From: Steinernema hermaphroditum
Taxonomy: Eukaryota > Nematoda > Chromadorea > Rhabditida > Steinernematidae
Length of the DNA stretch: 64,000 bases
Reading direction: 5' to 3'
NCBI GenBank assembly: GCA_030435675.1
Contig: CM059621.1
Coordinates: 12,338,001-12,402,000 of the forward strand
Part shown: one piece after another, positions 22,531 to 35,054 of the stretch
Layout of the letters: each line of letters begins with the position of its first letter
How positions within the stretch are numbered: position 1 is the first letter of the stretch
Position numbers and translations under genes: made by a program
Notes under the pieces: model-generated
The model's database searches: none
Told to the model about the DNA's origin: nothing
What the model saw: only the letters and a program-made list of their open reading frames with translations

Positions 22531-24236
22531 CTGATGCAGGGACAGTTGAGCTCTCGTTTGTACTCTTTTTTTGGAGAAAAAATGATAAATATTTTCGAGG
22601 CGATTGTGTCCATACTTGTGGTAATTAATGTAACTCAGATAATATGCACTTTGCACTTCTAGCAAACAATCCATATGTACAAAAAACTTTTCCGGAACCG
22701 TTGAAGTTGTTACATTATCTATTCAGCTGATGCGGTCTTCCATTTGGGAACATTATCAGTCGTTGACGTTTATCGATGACGATCGTTCGAGCCATCCGTG
22801 CACTCTCTCAGAAATGATTTCAGTGAGCGGTCGTTTTTTACGCAATTATGACGACGTCTTCCTCGACCTGGAACACTAGGGGCAGTAACTCCAACGCCTG
22901 GCTAAGGAGACTATCACGGCCGGCCGACTTCACCTGAGCCGCCACGTGAAACCAAAGTCCCACCGAAACTCCGAAGTAAGTGCCGCCAGCCGAAGATGGT
23001 TGCTACTCCGTTCAACCTTACATGAATCAGCTCTCCGCTTCGCAGATGTCTGCACTCACTGATGGAACCGCGCATCACTCTATTTGCTCTTTTCTCAGGG
23101 ATCGTCGCCAGCTGAAACAACGCCTCTTAGTGCTTATAAGAGAAACCTTCAAAGAAAAAAGAGAGAGAACAGAAAACTAAACTTCGTGCTTGCACCTCTT
23201 TTATTTGGAAAGATAAATGATAATAACTTTTTCCAGGTATACCTTTCATCTGTCCTAGAAGCTAAGAAATAGAAAAGTGTAAATAAACTGAAGGGTGACA
23301 CTTCAGCCTCGTCAGAAGTGTAAGGTCACCGCTCGTAAAAGGACAATTTGGAGGAGAGATGTGTGACGAAACAACTATAACGTGATACAGCAATCTAAAT
23401 AAAGCACCTCAACGCAAGGCAATTACAAATACATCTAATTAATACATATGTGCGTTGAATCCGTCGAATATATGGTCACTTCGCTAAATGATCCCTTTTT
23501 TCATGGATCGTTGCTGCCCTTACTTATTACTGCTTTATCAGCTGAAAACAATGCGTAAAACACACAACGTACGAGGTTGCTGTGGCGGAAGGCTACCTAG
23601 TGAACTGTGATTCTTTCGTTGGTGTCCATAATGCGGAATTGAGACACGAAGAAACCGCTTCTCATCTCAGCTACTGGCAAATATGTCACGTAGTGCGGTA
23701 ATTTCGAGTAATTCCGTGAAGTGTTTATGTGATTTCTAATTTTTTATAGGGAGCTAGTTATGGTGACACATTAAACGTAGTTTCTCGAAAGTGGCTCTTG
23801 AGGAAAGGCAGCTCTCGCTTTTCGAGGCTAATTAATGTTTTGCCTGTTCTTGCTCGCAAATTGTATCTAAACATGTTTTCCGAACGTTGCTAACGAAAAC
23901 ACAAAAGAAAACGACGCTGAGATACATCTCTTGCCAAGTCAAGGTTCCCTCTACTGATGTATTTCCCCCTCTACCTCAGTACCATCAAAACTTCATTGAG
24001 TTCCTCTTCCTACATCTATAATGTTCTAGTCTATGTTCTCGACTATTCAAGCGTCGTAAGACGAGATAATGAGGTATTGCCGTGATTTCTGCTGCTCCTC
24101 CTCATAATAACAACGTTGGAAATCACTCAACTGTACTCGTAGTGCCTCGTCGAGTAGTCCGAGCGGGATTAATGTCATTTGCGAAAATCACCTGTCAGAC
24201 GGCCAATGGCCTAACGCCATTCTTGTTCTCTTTCAG
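22531..24236. other. Intergenic, with a dispersed repeat copy
   Basis: No gene supported. About 22785-22985 is copy 2 of the dispersed repeat seen at 8411-8625 and 34745-34955. Confidence 0.5.
22785..22985 (+). repeat. Dispersed repeat family, copy 2
   Basis: Shares ACTCTCTCAGAAATGA, GTGAGCGGTCGTT and an ACTCCGAAGT end block with copy 3 (opposite strand). It also shares the first two blocks with copy 1. Confidence 0.6.
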
Positions 24237-27200
24237 ATGGCGTCCGACGACTGTCACAAGGCTTACCTCAGCCAAACAACCTTCGGATTTATCGCTATAC
24301 AAGGCTTCGTTTTCGTGCTTGACGCTGTTGGACTGTGCTTACTCGCCTTCCTTCTTGTCTCTGTCATCAAAACAAAGGTGACAAATTCAATAAATCCACT
24401 AGTATCTTCGTTTCAGATTTTTCATGTAAACCTAAGAATTCTCATTGTGAGCTACACGTTTGCGCTGGTGTGCAGATCGACGCTCACTCTTTACCGATCT
24501 GCGGCTTTCGTCATCAATAGAGTGACCTTTAAGGTAAATAATTTTTGATTGGCGTAGTGCTACGCTCATAAAGCGAAAAATATTTACAACATAAACATTT
24601 AAAGGAATGTAAAAAAAAGAAAATCATCCTTTATATGAAAGGAGAACGGAGAACCGACGGATCTGTCTGTTTTTCATGCCCAAGTGAGCACCGAAGAGCG
24701 GTTGGTTGTAGACAAGGAGACAAAATGAAGACCGAGCCGGTGTTGGACCGACCGATTACGAATTAAACACGGTCTCCCTGAACCACACAGGCAGTTCAAA
24801 GAGGATCGGTTCACTGTGTTTACAGGCTAATTTCAGCCGTTCGCAGGAGTACCAATCTTGCTGTCCGCGTGGCTATTTGGGTTTTAGTACATAGATGGTG
24901 TAAATTCGCTCGCAGACTCGTTTAAAAATAGTTCAGGAAAATGCAGTGGTGCTGACGGATAGACACACCTTTCTAAAACAGACCCGCGCTTGGTTTTCCG
25001 CAGCAAAAGGAAAGCAACGTGTCCTGAGAGCTTGTGCATTGGAGGAAAGCATTGTTCAAGTTTATCCACCCTTTAACACGCTTCCTCCAGGTGCATTCTG
25101 CATCGATCGATTAGGACACCGCGACGATTAGGGTCTCTATCTGGGCAGGGCACTTTGAGTGCGCGACTTTTCATAATTCCAGTTCTTCTGAAGTGTGCTT
25201 TCCAATGGTATGATTCTTGTTTCACAAAATTGGTTCTCTGAAAGAGCAACCGTTTTAGAGGAGTGAATTCTACACATTCCGCACCGCACTGTGTAAAAAG
25301 ATATGTCTGTATTAAAAGATGTCGTTTTCGTGTTTTCCTTTTTGCGTTTTGTTTCCCATAATAATACAATAATTGGCGGATTTACGTAATTGCAATTTTG
25401 TAGAATTACCTTCATTATTGTTTTCGAATGTTAGCTGGTACTGGAGGTATAAGGTCACAGCTGCAAATACGAATCATGATCGTATTTCGGGCGACATTCT
25501 TGTCCTCGAACTACCATGTCTGTCGGGAATTTTTGCCAAAATTTTCGACGTTTTTAGAGCTTGGCTTCACTTGGACGTTCAAATAGAAATCACTCCAATA
25601 ATTTATTATTAAATTCATTATAACTTTCAGGAGGAGTGCGATTTCCTCAACAACAAGTACCAGTGCTTGGTCGTGTCGGTCTTCGGAATCGCCTTCAGCC
25701 TCTCAGCTTATAGTAGTCTCCTGTCAAGCGCCTTGGAAAGAATCTACGCCTGCCTCAGGTCCAAGGTCTACGAGCGCTCTAAGAACCCCCTCATTGGCAT
25801 CGTCTTTGCTTTATTATCGGTTGATCACATTTGCATTCCTCGATAATTGCGAAATTTAGTGGGCTTCCGTGGGTTGGTTCACAGTCCACTTCATCCCGGA
25901 CAACGACCCTGGACACTTCAAATCCCAGCAAACACTCTTCTGCAACTCGCAGATGATTCTCACGGAAACGAACTTTCCGTTTGGTGTTGAAATCCTCTAT
26001 GTTGTCTTCATCGCTGTCGCCGTCTACATCGGTCTTTACGTATACACAAGAAGGCGGAAACGGTACACCGACTCAATTCTTCCTTTACTCCTCTTTCTTC
26101 AGACACTTTCCATCGGAAAACCTTTCGCATCGCTACCAGATAGTAGAAAACCTCCGGTCGACCCAGGTCATTCTACTGGTGGCGCTCGGAATGCTGACCC
26201 CCACAGTCATAGTTATTGCCGGCTCCATCGCTTTGCAGTTCTCCTCGGTCGACTTAACGCTCTATGCTATTTACAAGGTGAGCACGGCGCCCCCCAAAGG
26301 ATGAATGTTATTAACTGCTAAACATAGAACATTTCGTAGGCGCCCGCTCCAAACCAAAAATAGAATCGCATCTGTTGACACAGGGGGTGGGGAGCTAATC
26401 TGTTCTGCATGAGGCATCCGTTGCCATTGATTAGCGCTTCGAAGAAGAGTAGATGACCAAAGAGTAAAGTGATGACGAAATGTTGATGAAGCGTGGTGTC
26501 AGCATTGCGGATATGACGCTCGGAATGAATATATTCACCTGCAGATGTCGTAGAATCTCAATGAGCATGTTTTCTAATCATCTAGGGCCAAGTTACCTTC
26601 CTGATGGATGTTCATTTTTGAGGTTGGACATGGAATGTTTTAATGAGCAGCTCAGAGGTTCCTCTTTTACATAAGGCTGACAGTTCTGTACATAAGCTAT
26701 TTTGACTAAAGTTGTCCGACAGTAACGAACTTTGCAAAAAAAGAAAGTGCAAAATATGAATGACACAGCTCGAAAGGAACGATGCATGATCACTAAATGC
26801 TGAAAATTCAAAGGAACGATGACCTTCCAGATGAGATTCTTAATTAGCGGCTCGGCGCTAGGGTGAGTTCAGCAAGGCGAAAAGTAAATTTGTTCTTTGA
26901 TATGCAAGTACGTACCAAGCGAAGAATTGATCATTCATATTTGTAGTTGTGACCATCCAGTATCAGGTAACCATATCAAAAAAAAAACATTTCTATCTAC
27001 TGAGAGCATGGGAATCGAGGTGGCATAACCATGCCTTTTCCCACGCCCTTCCTGTTTTGCAAAGTTTGTGCACCAGGCGAAGGTGTTGTTAAAGTTCATC
27101 TACCCTTTAACACGCAAGCCGAACTATGATAAAAGCAGAATCTGGACTATTGGACCATTCAGTGAAATCGAGCGGTAGTGACGATCTTCTTGACGTTGAA

Positions 27201-28692
27201 AGATTCATTCATCTATATCTCCAGTTGGTAAAAGCCGTCATGGAAGGAAAAGGACTGTATTTTTCGTCTTTTCGCTAACAATGCTGGACTGAATGTTTGT
27301 TTTTACCTATAGGACTCCCTTGATGAGAATGACTCTTTTGTCTAAAAGTAATTACATTCGACTGTGAGTGAATGAAGAACAAAACGCCTCCATGAGATTC
27401 ATGAAGTCAGCGCTGAATAACAGCGCCATTTTCCCAAACTCAAGCTGAATAACACAAATTCATTTCCTGTTTCTATTCATAAACCATTTTGGGAATAAAT
27501 TAAGATTTATATGGAAAGGGAATACAGATGCCAACTGAGCCGAAGCTCGGATTGTGAAATTCAACGGAGTCTTCATTTCTGAAAGGGACTCGCACAAACT
27601 ACGATAATGCCAACAACACTCGAAAATCTGATGTGCAAGCGTAGTAAAAGATTGTGACTTTGGAGCGATTTACGAGATATTCAATCTTCAAAAATCACTT
27701 CACGCCGAATCCCATATGAATCCATTTCACTTTTGCTTTTTGCGCTCCGCTTTTATGGTCTCACCATACGAAACTCAACGGTGGCAAAGAATCAGCAACA
27801 CGAAGTAAATGGTGTTGCTGGGATCGACCACGACGAACAAGAGAAGTGGTGGACGAAGCTCGAAGAATATCAGCCACCAATTGCATGTGCCTTTTGGATA
27901 TCTTCAATATTTTGGATATCTTTTTTGGATATTCTTTGCCATCGTTGAGTTTCGTATGGTGAGACCATAAAAGCGGAGCGCAAAAAGCAAAAGTGAAATG
28001 GATTCATATGGGATTCGGCGTGAAGTGATTTTTGTAAGTCATCTAGGCCACTCGTTTGATCTTCGACCCAGGAGCAGGATAATTCGTTGTTTCATTCGAA
28101 GGCTTTGGAGCGGACACCACAAACCAAATGAGTTTCTTTCACGAGTACATACCTTAATACAAAATGGAAGCTTAATTTTAATCTTAATTTAAAATTGCTT
28201 AGCAAAGTATAATTTACGGAATGTGTCATTGTATCATCTAAAAGACCGATTCTTCAAGAGATGTAACGAAGTGACTTCTAAGTACCATACATCGGATCTC
28301 GACATTCTGAAGTGAGTGTTTGAAATTTGTTGTTGCGATAAACAATCATATTCACTAGTAAATGATAGAAAGGAATTCCGTTAAACACCGTGTTGACGTG
28401 TTTATGTAATCCAGCAGGTGGATAACAATCACCGTACCCTACGCTCCATTAAGACTCCCTGGAAACATCTGCTCTTCATTATAACTCGCTGTTTCAGGAG
28501 ATCCTCAGTCTGCCCACCCCAATTTACATCGTCTTCTATCCTCTGATCTTCGCCTACAAGTGTCCAGAACTTCTCCGAACGTGGCGCAAGAAGCCCGTCT
28601 CCGTAGTCGCCTCAACTCATCTTAATTACGCCTCGACGCAGACCTATTTTCGACAGCTCGAGTCGATGTGGGAGGGCTCTGCATCTCGATAA
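24237..28692 (+). CDS. Serpentine chemoreceptor, Sra/Srab-like (copy 2)
   Basis: The ATG directly follows CTCTTTCAG, a likely trans-splice site. Exon 1 is 24237-24377 and exon 2 24417-24533. Exon 3 starts at 25631 after a 1.1-kb intron, and exons 4 and 5 run to about 26277. A 2.2-kb intron with a MITE precedes the last exon, which ends at 28692. The model has about 339 residues. The diagnostic pieces of the SRA/SRAB type are LERIYACL...YE after TM3, LSHRYQIVEN before TM6 and a final FYPLIFAYKCPELL. Exons 1 and 2 end at the same codons as copy 3 (IKTK/IRTK boundary, 39-codon exon 2), proving close paralogy. An AATAAA lies soon after the stop. Confidence 0.82.
27689..28034. mobile_element. MITE with 92-bp perfect terminal inverted repeats
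   Basis: The arms 27689-27780 and 27943-28034 are perfectly inverted, and after one mismatch they extend about 11 bp further inward. The ends read CAAAAATCACTTCACGCC. The unique centre is about 160 bp. No clear target duplication was found. The element lies in the last intron of the Sra-like receptor. Confidence 0.85.
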
Positions 28693-28841
28693 ATCCACCT
28701 TGTCCCCCTTAGAGTTTGAATAAATCTTTTCCTTTCGCTGCGCCGCGGAGTTGCGCCTGAGAGCCTCGATGTTGAGAGGCGGGGCGACGCGAAAAGTCAG
28801 AAATGAAGGCCGCACTACAATCAAAAGTTTGCGGATGGGAT

Positions 28842-31727
28842 ATGGCAGACGTCGACCTAGGCCTGTGTCGAAGTGCTCAAGAAATCACCGGAAGCGATCT
28901 TTTCATCGGTATCCAGTGGTTCCGAGTGGTCGTCTCCACTATCGCCTGCTTCTGCTCCCTTTCTTCTTCGGTGTTCGTCATCAGGACGAAAGTAAGTGCT
29001 TGATTGATTCAATCATGAGAAGGGCAATGTTAGATGTTAGTACGACAATGGCTTAAAAATAAAACTATCGTGCTGTAGATTGAGTTGAGTGGGCAGAACC
29101 AATGAGGATCGAAACTTTTCTGAATCCAAATTTGGCCTTCAACGACAAGCAAATCGGCGCTACTAGCAAACAGTTGCCGGAATGTTTTTTCCTGACCGCC
29201 TGACAGCGCCACTTAAGTGAAGAAAGCAGGCACATGCTGAGAATGCCGAACTTTAAGCCCTACAATATACGTATCGGTACGATGCCCTTGTTTTTGAAGC
29301 TTAAACTGGCCACAGCCTAGTTGACTATAGGCGAGGATGACTATTCGGACAACGCTCCCCCCATTCCGGCAACTGTTTGATAACAGAGCCAGCAAATCCA
29401 GAAAATGCACCTACGACAGACCGCCGTTCTTGCACCTGTCATAGCTTGCAGCTTGCAAAAAGAAATGAGAAATCATGGGGACCAATAGGTCTAGGCACTG
29501 TCTCATAGCCTCAAAATTGTATAACCCCTGTTTAAGTGTATGTGCACTACCGAAGAAATTGACTCCAAAGTTCAAGTATGGTAGAATTCTGTTTTATATG
29601 TAGCTGCGTCTTGCTCAAAATTCAAAACAAAGTCTTCTATTCTGATAATTTTGATGTTTTTAAACAGCTACAGACTATACTTTACGCATGACAAAATAAA
29701 GAATTAAATACAATTATAAGAGGCGGAGGACAAACAGTGATCACTGCGCAATATGTCACCTGTTATTTCGTAAATTTGTAATGTCTCACTGACGTAGATG
29801 GAAGAACGAAAAAGCATCTTTTTGTATAGTTTTATGTATTCCGTTAAGTTGAATTTTCAAGAGATGGACATGGAGAACGCTTCTATCATTGTCATTTTCG
29901 TGTAACCATCAAATTACTGAGTTCTCAGGAAAACAAGCGTAATAGCGAAAGAGATTAATTATTAAATGTCAAAACGCCTCCGGCTGCTATTTAACCATAT
30001 TCATCTCCGTGATACAACTCGCAAGATCTCCATACAAAACAAGTGAAGAAAACGAAAAAGCAAAGCAAATAGCAACGACTGGAGATTAAGATATTTGAGA
30101 GGTTCATCGAGGTCCTCTGAGCTGAACGACCATGCTTTTGCATACATCTGAACGCTGATAGAAGTGACTGTAGACCGAATCCTCAGGCACAAAAGACCGT
30201 AGACACTTCATCAACGCTCTTTTGTTCCCGTTGGACCTCGCCATGCTTAGCTTCTGAATTTTGCGAAAGACTGATCGTCCCAAATGAAAGAACCAGAGGC
30301 CGGGTTTGATCCATATTTCAGGCGCTAAAGACGTGTAGTGTAGTCTCATCTGGATATGACATCTCATTCAGGAGAGCTGGAAAGGTTGGCGTGATGCTGC
30401 TTATGAAGACCTTTATGAAGCACGTATGACCGAAATTTGGTACTCGTTTGCACTGAATGTTTCTCGTTTGGGTGATTAAATCAGGCGAATATCACACACA
30501 CAGAAAAACAAGCTACACATCACAGTGATCTCTGCTTCACCTCGTCTAGAGCGAAAATAATAGGGCCAATAACATAACAATGTATCAGCATGAGAAACTG
30601 CAATATTCCCTCAAAGCAACCCTTGATTACGAGTCAAAATTTAATTATCACTCAGAATACAATGCAACGTTTCAGCTATACCACTCAGATCTACGCTTTC
30701 TGACTGTTAACAGTGATCTTCCATGCATCGCCTACTGCGCACTCACCGCCTATCGGTCGGCATCCTACATCCGTGTTTACATAACTGCCCAGGTAGTCCT
30801 TCTGGCAACCTGGAGGTATTCTATCTCTTTGCGCTTTTAGAGTTCTTGCGATTTTGCCCCTAAGAAGTATGCTTGTGGAGTGCAGATGGCCGCCGCGGCT
30901 GCACTCTACCAGACCTGCATATCTTCGGTGTTCGTCGTGGCAGTGGAAAGAACGATAGCTACTTGCACCAGTCGGACTTATGAGCACAAAAGAACTCCTG
31001 TCAGAACATTCCTTATGGCTGTAGCTTCGGTATTTCTGAGCACCAATTTCACATGTTACAATAAGTCTTTCAGTGGTGGCAGATGATCATCACACTGATC
31101 CTATACTTGACCCAACAGGCACAAGATCCAAACCAACCTGTAAAGTACTGCAGCTCTCAGTCAATCGGTCCGTACCAATTTGATTTCTTCAACAACATGT
31201 TGCTCCCGACTCTGGGTCTTACCATTCTTCTCTGCGCCATTCTCTACTTCTTCAACAGAAGGATGAACAAAGTGTACCACAACTCTCCTCGTGGCCTCTC
31301 TCATGGATATCAACTCCACGAGAACATTCACACCACAAGAAGTGTCCTCATCTCAGCATCGCTTCTTCTTGCTCTGACAGCAGCCAACTTCGCCACCGCC
31401 CTAACAGCTTATCGTCTCGGTGCAACAGAGTACACGTTTGCAATAATCAAAGTACGTTTTTCGGCTGCGTTATCCACTTAAGGATTCATCTAGGAGCTCA
31501 CCAACGTGGTGATAGCGTTCTACTCGATCGGTAACCTCGTACAGTTCGGAGTCACTCGTGCTCTCCGACATGGGAAACGCGGAAAAAAGGAGAAACATCT
31601 CCAAGCGGACAACGTCCATAACTACAGTACCAGCAAGGAATACTTCGAGAAGCTCAACGAATACTGGATGACTCGGGCGAACGACAAGAAGCCACTGAAG
31701 AAGAAGAGCCAGAAAAGGCATTGCTAG
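28842..31727 (+). CDS. Serpentine chemoreceptor, Sra/Srab-like (copy 3)
   Basis: Starts only 149 bp after copy 2 on the same strand. Exon 1 is 28842-28991 (50 codons), and an upstream in-frame ATG at 28803 is an alternative start. A 1.7-kb intron leads to exon 2 (30676-30792, 39 codons), exon 3 from 30841, a long fourth exon, and a last exon ending at 31727, for about 355 residues. Family landmarks are VERTIATCTSRTYE after TM3 and LSHGYQLHEN before TM6. The tail is long and very basic (KKPLKKKSQKRHC). Nearness and shared strand would allow co-transcription with copy 2, but copy 2 has its own AATAAA, so an operon is unproven. Confidence 0.83.
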
Positions 31728-32921
31728 CATCAAACCTTTAATAACTTTACACGTAATGTTAGTGCACGTAAAGAACGTTTATTGAAATATAAAGAGTTTG
31801 AATAAATGTAGGTCAAAGAGATATATATCACAAATACAAAGATTTGTGTTCCCAGTGATCAGAGGTCGTATCATCCATTCACTCTCTCTGAGGATCACCG
31901 AATGAGTTGAGTGAGTTGTCGTCTTCGGCCGTCGGTGTTGGCGCAATGATCGCTCCGGCTCTCAGAATCAACCAAAGATCAGCAATGGAAAACTAGCTAG
32001 GGCAACAAACACGACTAGTCATAGTCACTTCAAAATAGATCAATGTAGTTAAAGGGCGTCATATATGTCTCTTGCGTCAGTGGCTACGACGGAGTTCCCG
32101 TCGAGTTTACGAGTTTACGAGTTTATTTCGTGAATCAAAGGCTTACGCCTTGCACGACACCGAATAATAGACAAACAGAGGATGTCTCGTTGTAGCCGGC
32201 TTCATCCCTGGCGTGGCGCTTATGGCGAACCGGTCGGAGACGGCGCGCATCACGGGGCATGTGGGAGACGGAAAAACTTCGGAAATGGCAGTAGAATTTC
32301 TTCTTCTCGGGGCGTTTGCGGCACAGCGGAGGCTTTTGAGCTCGCATCTTCTTCGGAGAGATGAGTCCGTGGTCCGGGAGTTGCGTCTTCGGTGGTCCTC
32401 AGAGCGTCGGCGACCTTCAGGGTGACATCTCACGCAGCCGGATTCCTGGCGTCGGACATCTTGTTTGTCAGCGGTGGTGGGACTACGGCTTCCGGATGTC
32501 CCAATTCCCTCTGGGAGCCGGAAAACTCACAACTGCCACAGGGTTTACCATCAGACCAACCGGACACTCGGAGAGCGACCGGAGGGACCGACCGCTCGCC
32601 ACCGCGACACGAGTGAGACTCTCCCGTCGAAGAGTACGATAAAACGAAACTTATAGTCGTTCCATTATAACTACGGCTGCTAAAGCAAGAAATGGTAATT
32701 CTATTACATTGTTTTAATTTAATCCAGCTCATCTAATCAATGCGATTAAAAAGCGTCGGCATGCCGCAAAGTACACGTACTTGGCATCTGGTCATTCACC
32801 TTTAAAAGTCGCTACTTGAGCATCAAAGCGGTAGAATCTGAGGATAGCTTAGAATTGCTCCTGTGTCCTGAGTAATTTTTGTAATCTAGTGATCTTTATC
32901 TACAGAAGACATAGGAATGAT
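31728..32921. other. Intergenic with GC-rich block, no confirmed gene
   Basis: A weak match to the dispersed repeat lies near 31870-31930. The block 32140-32650 is clearly richer in G+C than its surroundings and is open in several frames on both strands, without recognisable motifs. It may be a transposon remnant or a captured sequence. Confidence 0.4.
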
Positions 32922-34066
32922 TCAAGAGTGAGTCGTAGAGGCCGAGGAGGTCGTCGACTTATTGGTGTTCGTTTTCTTCAAGCGGTCCTTTACAAAAACA
33001 ACTTTGGTCACATTCTTGCGCAGAATACGTCTCAGGAGGTCCCTACGAACGGTCCTAAACGAGTACGGCAATAAAAGCATGAATATAATTCTGGACTATA
33101 CCTATTAAACGCTAACAGCATAGAGTGACAGAACAAGGGCAAACACATCAAGGCGAAGTGAACTACCGCGTTGTACCAGAGGTTGTTGAACTCAAGCTGG
33201 TCGTTTATCTCATAGAGGATCAGATCCACGAGGAGATAGATGAAGGTCAGCGTGGAAACGAAAAGCATCTTCACTTCAGGTGTTGTGCACTGCGTCACTG
33301 GAGCGACCGAAGAGACTCTTTGCTGAAGTTCTTGTTGGTATTACAGTATACACTCCATGTGCTACCTTGACGAGGAACGCGTAGATGACAACGTAGATGG
33401 CAAAGGTAGAAGGGATGAAGACGAAACTGAAGACAGTTTCTATTTTGTTGACGAAATCGCTTTTGCAATCTTCGGCGTAATTCCAGCTAATGGTCGCTAC
33501 TTCGAAGAAGTAGTGAGTGAGGGGGGAGATGACGATGCCGAGAAAGGCCAGCGAGATTAGCCATACAAATGCACTTGCAACCTGGAATAAGGAACTGAGG
33601 AAAGAGATGTTGAGCCGGCGCATACCACTAGCTTCCAGCCACTTATGTTGAAGCGACCCTTCAGAACGGTCACATTCAGCCTCTCGAAAGCGAGAAGAAG
33701 CATGAAGAAGAGAATGGACACCCATGCGCCGTTCTGGATTCCTCCAAGAATCTAAAGAAAAACCTCGTATCAGGACGCTTCAAAGAGACGAACCTGGCTC
33801 ATCCTGTAGCAGTCGCCAGTGAGGATATTGACACCGACTAGAAGATGAGCGGCCGAGTGGAGAAGGAAGGAAATGTTCAATTGAAACATAAGCTTATAGG
33901 AAACGAATTTGTGGATTCTTCTGGTAAGGCAAAAGGTCTAAACGCGTTGAATGAGCTGAGTCGAGGTAAGTCGCCGTACCAAGCAGAGCAGCAATGTCAA
34001 GACGAACGAAACGGTTCCGACCACTATGTGAAGAACGGCGATGAAAACCGTCTGAGCAGCATTCAT
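32922..34066 (-). CDS. Serpentine chemoreceptor, family 1 (copy G)
   Basis: ATG at 34066; six exons of 29, 48, 41, 72, 73 and 43 codons, with introns near 44 nt, giving about 307 residues. The exon pattern matches receptors C and E, so it belongs to family 1 although the protein has diverged. Exon 1 is TM1 (MNAAQTVFIAVLHIVVG). TM3 ends in LLAFERLNVT, where ERL replaces DRY. TM5 ends VIYAFLVK. TM6 begins KMLFVSTLTF and TM7 closes MLLAFNR. The last intron again splits the Arg codon after TM7 in phase 2. The tail TVRRDLLRRI ends Ser/Thr-rich. It forms a tandem group with the next two receptors. Confidence 0.85.
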
Positions 34067-34744
34067 AATCGAGCGACTAGAGACTAAAATGATGTCGAAA
34101 CTCATAAGAACGCACGCCTAATGCAATAAATAACGAGAACGTCAACGACTCGATGGATATCACAAGGCACATGTAATGGAATTACTGTTTTTATCGGCTG
34201 GCAGGTGCCAGGAGAATCTGGGGAAAAAAAACTGCATCTGGGGAAAGGAGGAGACTCTTTGCACCTCGACTTTGATTCTAAAATTGTAAGTCTACGTCCA
34301 GAAAGGTTATTCAAATTAAGTCGTCCAATTATTACAAAGTGCAAGTGGGCGTTGACGGTTCCGTCCCTATCCAATTTAATTACGGTACTTATACTCATAC
34401 TGCTCGGAGAGAATACCTTGAATAGTGGAGCTTTATGCAGCTATTTTTTCGTATTATGACCTTTTGGTTACCTTGAAAGTTATTATCTTATAATAGAGTT
34501 GCACTTTGAGCTTCGCATGTAGAGAGTTGAATTGATTTGCACAGCTTAAACCCGGATGTTAGTCAGGAAAAGAAGTTTATTTCGGTGTTTTTCCTGTTTA
34601 GCCAAATGGTTAACACCGCTCCTAAATCAACGGTGTTGGTCTTCTTCTGGCTTGGGCGCAGATCACAGTATCTGAGTAAAACGCCCTCTCCGTGAGTGCG
34701 GGTGTAGAACGGAGGTCCGAATACAGATCCCATCTTCGGTTCGA

Positions 34745-34955
34745 GTGACATCGCGGACTTCGGAGTCTCCGTGATGCTTCGACTTCACGTGATGGCGTGG
34801 TGGCGGCGGGCGGTCGTGACGGCCTTCTTGGTGGACCTACAGCTCATGACAACCTTCTTGGCAAGATGGTGGCACTATGGCTTCCTGGTGTTCCAAGCTA
34901 AGAACGACCGCTCACTCTACTCATTTCTGAGAGAGCCAACGGACGACCCGACTGA
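34745..34955 (-). repeat. Dispersed repeat family, copy 3
   Basis: On the minus strand it carries CTCTCTCAGAAATGAG, GTGAGCGGTCGTTCT and TGGAACACCA, then a GCCAAGAAGG block and ACTCCGAAGT. It sits just past the 3' end of receptor H. Confidence 0.6.
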
Positions 34956-35054
34956 TCAACATCGACAAGAAATGAAACTAATTGATGATCTTTTATTCGA
35001 GCACTTCCAAAATGCAACCATCGATGAAATAAGCAATAACGTCATAATGAATGT

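Noticed and set aside
28842..31727. Operon of the two neighbouring Sra-like receptors
   Set aside because: The spacing (149 bp) would allow it, but an AATAAA follows the first gene and no SL2-type evidence is visible.
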